From Loripinus fragilis (Eukaryota; Mollusca; Bivalvia; Lucinida; Lucinidae): a stretch of DNA of 64,000 nt. Made by a program: the position numbers and the translations under genes. Under the pieces are notes generated by a model, which was not told the DNA's origin, made no database searches, and was given only the letters and a program-made list of their open reading frames with translations. Shown piece after piece: positions 10,101 to 22,100 of this stretch; the first letter of the stretch is position 1, and each line of letters begins with the position of its first letter. The stretch covers positions 141,977,549-142,041,548 of the forward strand of contig OZ026515.1 in the NCBI GenBank assembly GCA_964019695.1, written 5' to 3'.

Positions 10101-13100
10101 GAGTAGGTTACCATAATGACTGATATCTATGAGATATCTATGACTAGAACACAATTTGACTGATATCTATAACTAGGCTAACATTATGATGGACATCTAT
10201 TGCTGATATCTATGACTGATGTGCAGGTGTGTCGGCTCCCCACGCCCTATTATTCAATAATTCCCCCTTTTCACATGTTTTGGCTCATAAAAGTTTACAT
10301 TAACCTCGACATGACCAATATACTGTTCAACACCAGTCTCTGCACATTGAAATACTGCTCAATCAGTACCCAGGCTTAATGCCATCATTACAAGAACATA
10401 ATCTGTATTTAGAAGGTTTGTCCCAATGCCGATACAGACAGGGTACATGCCCAATGAAAAATAAATTTAGGTAAATTCCACAACTTTCAGGTGACACAAC
10501 AATCAACAGAGAAACCCATATTAGATGCATTTCGAGCCCTGCACTCCTAAAATGACTGAAACCCTGAAGCCGCTCTCTCTCTGGAATAGCTGAGCTTGTT
10601 CTCGAACCATGTGCTCGCCGCTTTCTCACATAAAATTGCAACTTAACACACACAGATTCGCCTATCTTTCATTCATACAGTGAGACAGAACCCTTGTAGT
10701 TCTGCAGGACCAATGCATTTTTACTCACCTGAAGTGGAAACGATAAGAAATTAATTAAAAAGCTCAAGTAACGCACGATGTGCTTATTTATTTCGATGAC
10801 GTCAGATCTAATAACTATAGACCAAACGTCTTTTCCCCACAAAAGAGCTACCGTTATTGATTATTTCCCTTTACACAATTCACCTGTTGCTGCAAATCCC
10901 TCCCTTAGTTCATTGGCGCACACATGGCCGCATCGGCCAAACCAACATTAATGTAACATAACATTATATATTGGACACAAAAATAAAATGTGTAGGGGTG
11001 CCTGTACCTCTATGTTACACAAAAAAAAATATGGGGGTGCCCAAATTCAACTTGCTACATCAAGCCATGGCACAGTCTCCATAATGATCTTAGCTGTTGA
11101 TGGGTTGTTAAACACAAACTCTATACAGTGTTAGAAATAAGCAAATGCCCACTTTCCCCCCACAGGTTGAATTAGCGGGGGGCAAGCTGAGAGTCTCAGA
11201 AGGTTGCCCCCTGGGCAATTTGAAATTCTTGAACATGAAATAATATTTTTTTCATGTCTTTCTTAAACTTTCTCACAATAAAGTCTTGCATGTCCACTGC
11301 AAATTAATATAAATAATAAGATCAGGGATCAAATTTAGCACTTGCTAACTTGCCAAATGCTAGTAGTTTATCCAAAAAAGCAAGTTGAAATTACCATCAC
11401 TTGCTTTTATTAGCAAATGAATACAATTTGCTCTTTCCAAATTATGCAACATAGCATAAATTGCTTTAAAAACAGTGTAGATCCTGATCAGCCAGCTTCT
11501 GAAGCTGGCTGATCTGGAACTACAATGTTTTCAATATAGCCAAAATGTTCTTTCAGAAAGGTTAGGAGATAATTTTTTAAATACATTTTTGGAACACAAT
11601 CTTGTCAACACATACTCTAAATGCATTGGTTTCATTTTCTAATTAGCGATATATGTAGTGACTTAGCAAGTTGATCATCACATTTAGCGAGTAAGAAAAA
11701 TTATCACTTGCTTAGCTATTTTTAGTAAGTGGTTAAAAATCTTAAATTTGGTCCCTGAAGATGTAGATATGCTTCCAGCTTAAAACAACTAAACAGTCTA
11801 AAACTATGAACCTTTCTTAAGAAGTTCATGTCTAGGCAAACAGTGCAGACCCATATCGACTAATTAGGGCCTTCACTGTTTGCCATTGTGTAGATGTATA
11901 CTTTGAGCCATATCTGTACATGTTAAAGCTCTACAATGTTTGATTACATTAATTTTTCACATGGGAGAGCATCGGACCCTTGATCACAAGGTAGCAGGTT
12001 TGATTATCACCTCAGGGCCCGGTGTTGTGTCCATGAGCAAGACACTCATCTCAGTTGCTTAGTACTGGTTAAACCCAGGAAGCAGTCCTAAAATTACTGA
12101 AAAATTGTTGACGGTGTTAAGCCTCAAACAAACATTTTTTTTTATGTATCAGCATTTTTAGGAATTTTATGAATGAATCGTGCAGGGCAAGTTAAAATTG
12201 TGGGGGGCAAGTTGCATTTGTCTTCAGGTTGCCCGCCGGACAAGTTGAATTCTCTGGCTTATTTCTAACACTGCTATAGCTGATGCAATACGTTGCAATG
12301 TAAAAATGACTGAGGGCCCGGATGGAGGGTTCTGAAAAATTGCAAATCATTCACCCATTTAAGGCGAATGAGATTTCCCACTATTTCCTAGCCCCTATTT
12401 CCTGCTACATTGTATTATCAATTGGGCCAGTCTATATCCGTTTGAAAGGTTGTTGGCTAGTATTGTTCATTTTTATTCAAATTCTAATAGAACATTCTGT
12501 AAGCATAAAGTGGAGACCCTGATCAAACGCTGCGCTTTGTGGTGTCTGATCTGGGCCTACACTGTTTGCCTATGTCCCACAAAAAGGACACTAGGCTTTA
12601 ACATACGGGTTAAAATTTTACCACTAAATCACTTACTATAAAATATTTGCCTAGGTGATAGAATTCATTTGTTAACCAGTAAAATTCTGACAGCAGAAAT
12701 CCTACACACTAAATTGGTTTATGATGCTTATCAGCTATGCAGTCTAGGGACAAGATGCCCCTGTACTTTAAAACAATCACTGCAGTAAAATTACATATAT
12801 CAACACTATGTCAGATTTGCTTTCAAAATAAACAGCCTAGATAAAATATGTAAGCTTACCGTAACTCCATGCATGTAAGACATGAGGCCAGTGATTAATT
12901 AGCTTTGGATACAAGTAAACTTCATTTAACAGTGAAGACCCAGATGTAATGCTACATCTGGCGACATTTGATCAGCGTCTGCACTGTTACTCATTGAAGG
13001 GCAGTGATTTTGTTACCTGCGCATCCTGCATCTTTTGCGCATAAGTTTTTATTTCAGCGAGTCCCGGGATGCAATAGTATTGCAGACTTGTCATTAAAAA

Positions 13101-16100
13101 TAGTGTTTAGGACTCATCAGTTTGCAGTTGGGACTCATTGATATTCAGGGGTGACAACCTACGTCATAACATTGATCTCGTATACACGTAGGACGGCGCC
13201 ATTTTTGTTTTGCAAGGTAAGATTTTCCCTTCGTAAGACCATACAAATCAGTATCTGTGAAGACTAAGCAGTGCATGCGGTGCCTACCATCATTCTTGAA
13301 CTGAATATATAATGGCTACACCCAGAAATGCCCTTGCCTTTGTAATCATTCGCCCACAAATATCGAAGCGGAAGACACAAGGATGATTTTAGCAGAGATG
13401 TAGTTTACACATTTATGATAATGTCATATTTTACAGCTTATATCACCATTCTTACCAATATTTGTGTGAGTGTAGTTACCATTTCTCCTTGGCTATCATT
13501 CATAACCATTATTTGCTGATGGAAATCAAAGGAACATTCAAAGTGCCAATTTTGATCTCGTAAACACTTATTTTGGCATAGATGTCGTACACACTTATAA
13601 CGGGATCGATGTAACTGCGTAGATGTCGTATACATTTTCAGCCCAAAAGGACGCGCATGCTAACGACAAAACGGAGAAATGATATTCTAGTCCCAGTCAT
13701 GAATATTAGTTCATTTTCAACGCTTAACTCACTCGCTAGAGAGCCTATCTATCTTGTGGTGCTACTTACGCCCTCGCGACTTTTTTGGCAGGCACCAAAC
13801 GTCAGGGTTATGAAAAAGAATAAAAGATGAATGAATTGTAGTGAGTCTGGGTAAAGATGAAATGCCAATATTGCCTTGAAGATCTAAGGACTTGGGGCAG
13901 CAGCAACATTGGTTTGGAGGGCATTCGACTGGACAATTGCCAGTGGAAAGAAGGAGTCCTTGCTAGTATGAATTTGACGGAATGTCATACAATGGCAATA
14001 CCCTGAGATCCTATGTGTGGGCTACATATAGTCGGAAAGGAGCACAGCCACCAGGCCATTTACAAATTTATAGAAGAGGCAGAGGCGTGCCACAGATCGT
14101 CTCCCTTCAAGGGTCTGCCAGTTCAACTGAGACTGCAATGAAGTGACACTGTTTGACCTGGTGTAATCAATTAAGGTCCACTAGACTGCACGTCTTTGAA
14201 CCATTTCAACTTTATGGGTTCTATCTTTGGTATGGAGGTCTCACACTGCTGAAGCGTACTCCAGTTGGGAATAATAAGCCATTTCTTGAATTTGAGGTGA
14301 CTTAGTTAATAAATCTGAGTGACCGTGGTTCTGTCCACATCAGCTTTCCAACTGAGGTTGGTGGAGATATCCACCTCAAAGTATCTGGCGCTGCTAACAG
14401 CCTCCAGCACCTGTGCATACAGTATATACTGCCCTTGTGGAGGTCACCTTCATAACCTGGCACTTGGAGTGGTTAAACTCCATATGAGCCGTGAAATGAG
14501 ATTTCCAAAAATGTGGTATTTGAGACCAGCAAAGGCTCAGATGAGTCTGCGCATACGTGCAGTCTGATCAGAACATTTGCTTGACGCTTGAATATTCTAT
14601 GACTGTTAAGCTACTGACTGAACATCATTTGGAGTTTCTATGCTAAACAGGAGGCTGCACAGGCTCGTCTGAGTCGACACTTGTCAAAATGCCACATTGT
14701 TGGAAATCACATGTAGCGGCTCATATCCCATCTAGCCTCCGATGTCTGCAGTCTGTCAAGGTACCTCTGTAGTTCGTCATTCTACTCGAACAGCGCAGTC
14801 ATCGCGTGATGGTTGCAGTTCAATAGGACACTTAATAATGAACAAATATTACCCTTTTAACCGCCAGGTACACTATTTTGTGCATTCGTCGCCAACAGGC
14901 GATGACTGCGCTGTTCGAGTACTGTGTTCTCTAGTCTGACTCATATCAGTTCTGATTAAAAATGTAGGGAAAAAACAATTGGTTGGTATATACACGTACA
15001 AATTATATCCTCATCCAGAGGGGGGGTACTCTCATTTTTCCTTCATACGTAGGCTCGGGCCCAGCATCTATCGTTCACCCCAAAAAATATCAAAAATTTA
15101 AAGCACCCCAGAAAAATATTTGAAATTTTACCAACCCCCCAAAAAACCATCCATTCAGTATATGGACTTAAAGAAAAGACCCTTAAATGCATAGAAATTA
15201 CCCCTAAATATAGTCCAATTTTGTGATGACCCACAAAAATATCCACAAAATCTTTATGCCCCGAAAAACATTTGATTTTTCTGTACCCCCCCCTCCCAAA
15301 ATAAAATAATGAAATTCAAAATTTGAACCCCCAAAACACCCTAGCGTTCGTATGTATGAAAATATTAGAGTACCACCACCCCCTCCACCCCACCCCTGGG
15401 TTTATAGCCTACTTGATTTCGAATAAAATTCTATTCTGTTCTACAAAAGCAAAAACAAAATCTTACCTGATTCAGTGATTAATATATCCGTTAATGATTT
15501 AATTACCGCAATTGTTAATTTAAAGAGACGAGGTATGTTTTGCAATGAGGGTTTTTCCCCAACTATACAGGCTGGTACAGGTAGCTTTGCATCAATCGTT
15601 AGCTGTGTTACTCTGAGTGTTGACACGCACGCAATAGACGGGCGGTCTCTTTTGATCTTGTTGGAGTTGAGCAGGTTTAATTGCGGTCAGCCATGGCCGG
15701 CCGCTTATATAAACATCATTCAAAACACACATCAAATTCAGGTTTCGACCAAACCTTTATGCCATGCTCATGCTATATTTTATTCGCTGCCGAACAACGA
15801 GTGGGGTACCAAATATCGTGGGTTGACCTACAGCGCGAATTAAACTGTCCGTGAAATCTGTAGGGCTACAAAGAATGCGTCAATTTGCCCTGTCGCTTAT
15901 ATAAACGCAATAAGTATTAGCTTTTCAAAAAAGCTGGCGAAATTGAAACGTCCCAAAGTCAAAACGTCCTTGATTGGCAAAGAGTGCGAGCGAACTTCAC
16001 ATCAGTAAACGTACTTATTTGAACAGTAACGAATCACAGTTCAGATGTTAATAATCAGAGCTTAGATAAATCTACATGGACAAGCTCTAGAAGTTCAAAA

Positions 16101-19100
16101 TGGGAGCATGCAGTGGGCAAGAATACATACAATGATAGGGCTAAACGACCGCCAGCTTTTTTTAAAAGCTAATACTTGTCATTGTAATCATCGACATTTA
16201 TTATTAGCACCATAGTTAATTCTGCACTCTCTTTTGTCATATGCAATTTTTTTCAAAACATATATTATCAGCGTATCAAACAGTTTAAATCCAGATCAGG
16301 CCCGAAATAATGTCCGATAATTATCTACACGTTATAATAAAAAACCAACTTGAAGTACAGTTGATCACAAGACAATGATGGGATAGGTTGGCTTTAATGG
16401 TTAGATAAGTTTAAGTAAAGTTATTGCACTTGTACATTGCTCGTACAATTATCGCTGTGTACATGCATATGTCACATAAAGATTTTGTCCATGACTTTGT
16501 TTACGCATGAATTTGTACATGCCGTAACATGAGGATGGTCAATTTCCATGTTGCATGTTCCTCTGATAACAATGGAGTTATTGACAGCATTTATTTTCTA
16601 TTTATTATTAATTTTACAGATCCGCTGTTCGTGTGTATTTTATTATAATATCATATTATGTGAAAGCCAGTACAGATAAGCCAAACTGTATACATGTTAA
16701 ATTCTAACCATGTGTATTTATACCCTTGTCTGAGTTCTGGAAATCTGAGGTTGCTAAGAGTGGCATTAGCTCCTAAAATTAGGTTCCATTCTCTACTCAT
16801 TAGAATCACTTCATCAGGTAGAAAACTAATGCATGTAGAAGAAAAACCCATAAAACAGAAAACTGCAATGTTAGTTCAGATATGTAACAGAGTCTACAAA
16901 CTTCTTTAAAAATAATAGTTTAAGGTCCTACCTGTAATGAAAACCAACAGCTCTTGTCACATCACCTCAGAATATGATTTCGTTCTGAGGGATGAAAAGC
17001 TGAAGATATATGAAATAGCCAGTAGTAACCCTGCTTCTTAGAAAGGTGAGATATATTTGGTTATAGCGTTGAAGATGCTATTATGTCACTGGCACTGTGT
17101 TGCCACTGTGGTCAAATGAAGTGTCCTTGATTATCAAAAGGTCCACTATTTAATTTATGACTTTTGCTTGCTGGCCCAAAGAATCCAATTTAGTCCATAC
17201 TCAGCATGAAGTCATACAATCCGTAAAGATATCTGTGTTTGTGTTTTAACTGGAACGCTTAAACTTTTTTCACGGTACTAACCTATAACCTCACTAAGCC
17301 TCTTATCTATTTTCAAAAATAAATCAGTGTTGTCAACATGCATGTACTTTTTACTGTCAACATGCACGTCCTTTTGGGCTGAAAATGTATACGACATCTA
17401 CGCAGTTACATCGATCCCGTCATAAGTGTGTACGACATCTATGCCAACATAAGTGTTTACGAGATCAAAATTGGCACTTTGAATGTTCCTTTGATTTCCA
17501 TCAGCAAATAATGGTTATGAATGATAGTCAAGGAGAACTGGTAACTACACTCACACAAATATTGGTAAGAATGGTGATATAAGCTGTAAAATATGTCATT
17601 TTTATAAATGTGTATACTACATCTCTGCTAAAATCATCCTTGTGTCTTCCGCTTCGATATTTGTGGGCGAATGATTACAAAGGCAAGGGCATTTCTGGGT
17701 GTGACCATTATATATTCAGTTCAAGAATGATGGTAGGCACCGCATGCACTGCTTAGTTTTCACAGATACTGATTTGTATGGTCTTACGAAGGGAAAATCT
17801 TACCTTGCAAAACAAAAATGGCGCCGTCCTACGTGTATACGAGATCAATGTTATGACGTAGGTTGTCACCCCTGATATTGGAAACAGCGAGTCCCAGGAC
17901 CCATAAGCCCAAAATTGTAAATGAATCACTGGAAGGGCCAGCAAAACACACTTACTTACTTACTTGGTATACTTGGTAATTAAGCTGACACACTACAGTT
18001 CAGCTCTTAATTTCTGCTTTATTGAAGCCATAGATTGGTCCTTTACAGTTGTGTCTTGTAGGCTGTTCCATGTGTCGACCACTCGGTTTGAGAAGAAGTT
18101 TTTCCCGATGTCTGTGCGGCTGTACTGTTTCATTAATTTTTGAGAATGACCACGTAATTCACGAGCAGGCTGTTTAAAATACATGCTAGCAGGAGTTTTG
18201 TACTGATTATGAACAAATTTGTATGTTTCAACACATCTGAAAATTTCGTCTGCTAAAGTTGTTTGCTGTATATTTAGTACTAACATCCCATGTAGATGGA
18301 AGATTCAATTGGAACATGAAGGGTCAATAGACTTACCTCTTTTTATGTATGTGGCTGTTTGTCACATACTTTACTGTTTTTATACAGTAGGAACTTATTA
18401 AAATTAAATTAGTTCTGGAACAGTCTAGTCTGGGTTTTGATAAATAAAATAGATTCAACAAGAACATGGCAATAATAAATATATTATGCTTTGCTGTATG
18501 CATGGAGCTAACTTATGACAGAGTAATTTCTAAATTCAGATGCTGAACTCAGTTAAATAAACAATTAATCTCAGAGTGTTGATAACAACAATTACAGGCG
18601 AAATTTATGAACTCGGATCCAAGTTCCTCAAAAGCGCTTGTCCCTAGAGTGTATGGCTTGGATTCTGTTACATAAATAAGCACTGCAATAAAATGTTCAG
18701 TTCTGGCTACACTGCCAGCAGGGAGTGATTAATTACCAACCAGAAAGTTGGTTGGTAAAGTACGAGTTGAACCAGTCCTTAAACAGAGCCATCAGAGTTA
18801 CACTGGCTACAAGTATATGACTGACACATTGATGAAAAATTGTTATAAGGACTGCAGCCATTCTAAATTCAACCCTGGAATTTAAAGGTGGCATTTATCG
18901 CCATGGAAATTAGGCTTAAGTGGCAAATACTGGCAAATACACAAGAACACCTTTAGAACGCTGCCCTATATTGCCTGAAGATGGTAAAGTGGGGTCAAAA
19001 GTGGTGACAAGTTTTTCAGTGGCAGATCCATGGCGCCTGTTTTTCTCAGCTGATCATTCATAGCTCTCTTTCTCCAAAAAATCTTTTGTCCTATATTGAG

Positions 19101-22100
19101 CCAAGATGGTAAAGCTCCGATTTTTTTGGCGGCAGACCCATGGCGTCTGTTTTTCTCCGCTGATCATTCATAGCTCCCTTTTCACCCAAAATATTTTTCT
19201 TATGCCAGTTTTAACATGTTTCTGATGTTATCTAGAGCTGGAATTTTCCTAGCCCAAATCTCATTGGGAGGGTACTCACAACATAATAATGTTTTGGTTG
19301 AGAAATAAGAAAATTAATTTTCTGTTGCAAGCTCATAACTAAAGGTCTGTATGTGCAGTCTGACTTCATCCCTTATCTGCCGTTGTGCTGCAGGGAAGTG
19401 ACTTGAATCTAAAAGCACATTGGGTTGAAAATGGTGAATCAGATGTTGAATTATGTTTATTTTATTTTCCCCAAGTTTAGTATAAAAAAGCCACAAAATT
19501 CTAACATTATTATTCTACCACAACACACAGAATACTTAAAAATACTAAAAGCTGGGCCCAATAATGATTTATCATCATCATAATCAATTAATCCTCCATA
19601 TTTATTTTATTGGTGAAGAAATAGCGGAATTTCATATCTATCTGTGCATTTGTGCAAGCTAATCTGGATCTAGGCATTACTCTTATATCACTGAATGTTT
19701 AAACATGAGAACTGCATGGAACTCTTGTCTTGTCCCTTCTAACACATATTGCTGTTTTCTGTGAGAAATGAGCCGCGGCATGAGATTCCAACAATTTGAC
19801 AAGTGTAGACTCGGGTGAGGCTCTGCAGCCTCTTTAAGCTTAAAAACTTCAAATGGTGTTCAGTCAGTAGCTTAACAATCATAGAATACTCAAGCGACTA
19901 GCAAAGGCTCTGATCAGACTGAGCGTATGCGCAGGCTGATGATCTGAGGCTTTGCTGGTCGCACATACCACATTGTTGGAAATCTCATGCACTGGCTCCA
20001 ATAATTTGTTCAAGAAGTCACATGGATTTTTTAGCCTTTCTACCCCAATCTTTGCTACATTCCTTCTTTATATTACAGACATCACTAGCTACAAGATATT
20101 CTCAAGATCAGTTTGGAAAACAGTACAGACAGACAGTTGGGCTTGACTTTTTCTTGAAAAGGATTGTCTTACCAGGTAACAGTTTCAACAGTAGTCTAAA
20201 CTTTTCATAGCTAGCTCTAAACAATAATAGGGATGTCCAAACATTAATTTTTCTACAAAAACAAAAAAAACAATACACAAAATGCCACATAAAAAGTTAT
20301 GGGCGCGGATACCAACTTGACATCTATGAGATTAAGTACAGTGCAGAACCTTCATAACATGCCTCATTTTAACACAGATTTTGATGTAACATGGTCATTT
20401 TGTTGCCCCCATATTTTTTTTTACCTTGGAATTTTACAAAGGAATTATAGGAAAATGACCATGAAAAGGTCATTTTCCTATAATTCTTTTGTAAAACTCT
20501 CCTTAAAACATGATTCCCTTATATCAGGGTTCCTTCTTATGGACCAAATATATACTCAAACAAAAAAGAAACGTCCGATCTTCATGGTACTGTATCTTTC
20601 GATCCAGCTAAGATGTTGCAACAAAAATAAAACCAAAATGTTAATCAAACGTCTGACACACAAAAAATGGTGTTTATTTGATTTTATCTTCTGATCTTGA
20701 AGTGTTATTAAACCTAATGTGTAAACAGCTGTTTCCATTATCATCAGGAAGTTAATCATCAAAACCTGACACATTTTACGTTAAATGGCAACTAGAAGCG
20801 TCCGACGATGAAAAAACATGTAAAAAGCCCAAGTCTGCTTATTGAACGAGCGAAATTGCAGTTCCAAATCTACAAAATTATCTAAAATTACCTCCCTTTG
20901 AACTAAAAAAATAACAAATTAAGAACTTTCATATCTCCTTAACCTAACATCATTTTGAGACCGTTTTTGTTTTAATTTGCTGTGTTTGTTTATGACAACA
21001 ATTACACAATAGAGAAAACAAAAACTATGGCTGATGTTGGGCATCAAAGGTTCACTAAATCTGTGTTTTATACCCCACCCCTTCCTGCAAAATCATCAGA
21101 GAATTTCCATTATCAATTGTTTTGATGCTGATTAGTCTTTATAACTGTTAAAATGCTTGTGGCGACGGAAAAACATCAAATTTGTTCGATTTTGTTGATT
21201 ATCAAAATGTTGGACAAATAATGAATTTTCTGAATGTTTACACGCACGCTCGTGAACGATGTTTTTGAGGTCAGAGTATGTTACAAACAAATGACTGTGG
21301 TGAAAAAAACAATGCATACAACTAGTCAGCTTATCTTACAAGAGAGTTTGTTCAGTGATTAAAATGCGCTTGAACGGTTTGGGATTATGACGGACAGACA
21401 AGCTATTGATGTTGTGACTTTTTATTTTAAGGGTACTCGTGTTCGCTGCTTTTTTCAGCTGCTCAACTGATTATCAAATGGATTACTCTTAGGTGCAAAT
21501 CATTTCTAAATGATCAAAGTTTGTATGGTGAAAATTAGAATGAAATGCCTTCATCCATTTGGGACTGGCAGACATAAACGTCAAGCGGACATAACTTTAT
21601 TGTTTCAGTATAGCATTATAAAGGGACTGCACTGTAATTATGATGCTCACTGTAACTATCTCATTGCCGTTGTTTCATTGAGAACCCACTTCAATGCTAT
21701 GAAATAGCAGAAGCGCATAAAGTGTTTACCCTCTGTGTGTGTGCATTTGTGTGTGTGTTCCAAACCCTTGTCTGGGCTATGTTACTCTGACCGGGTCACT
21801 TAAAGTACACAGGTTTTGTCTGTTAGACAGTAATTATTAAAACCTGGCAGCCCTGGTATATGTGCTAGAATTCAATTTAAACCTTTTGAGATATAATCAG
21901 CTGAAGCGTAGCATATTTCTATGTAAGCCAGCTAGAAATTTGAATCTTATTGTATAAACATGATAAATGTAAAGTCATCATTTATATGTATAGCACTACA
22001 TGTATCTAGTGATATATGTATAGCCAGCCCATTAGGGCACCCGGATACCTCAGTCGGTAGTTTGTTTAGCTCTTACTAGCTAGATACCTCTGTAGCGCAG

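Larger units (their letters stand above)
11126..12273. mobile_element. 1.15-kb CAG...CTG TIR element with 5-bp TSD CTATA
   Basis: The left end starts CAGTGTTAGAAATAAGC and the right end is its exact reverse complement. Both sides are flanked by CTATA (11121-11125 and 12274-12278). Subterminal G-rich/C-rich segments (GGGGGGCAAGCT near 11180, GGGGGGCAAGTT near 12205) are also related. Inside lie a second TIR element (11323-11757), a SINE and two short palindromes. The termini are hAT-like, though 8-bp duplications are the rule for most hATs; Repbase also recognises a 5-bp group. No transposase is present. Confidence 0.75.
13146..17874. mobile_element. 4.7-kb foldback-type element, 514-bp TIRs, TSD ATATT
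   Basis: The element begins CAGGGGTGACAACCTACG and ends with its exact reverse complement, flanked by ATATT (13141-13145 and 17875-17879). The terminal repeats (13146-13659 and 17361-17874) are the same length and very similar along all of it. The 3.7-kb interior holds an eroded LINE reverse transcriptase, a MITE and a small TIR element, but no frame I can recognise as a transposase. It is therefore probably non-autonomous. It lies in RAB28 intron 1. Confidence 0.85.

Noticed and set aside
9151..10820. LTR retrotransposon
   Set aside because: The direct repeats are only 90 bp, with no TG...CA ends, primer-binding site, gag or pol between them.
13438..13635. 65-codon frame that recurs at 17385-17582
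   Set aside because: The recurrence is explained entirely by the 514-bp inverted repeats. The frame is short and has no domain.
15475..15843. 122-codon frame inside the 4.7-kb element, checked as a transposase fragment
   Set aside because: I see no DDE or zinc-finger pattern and no similarity I can name.
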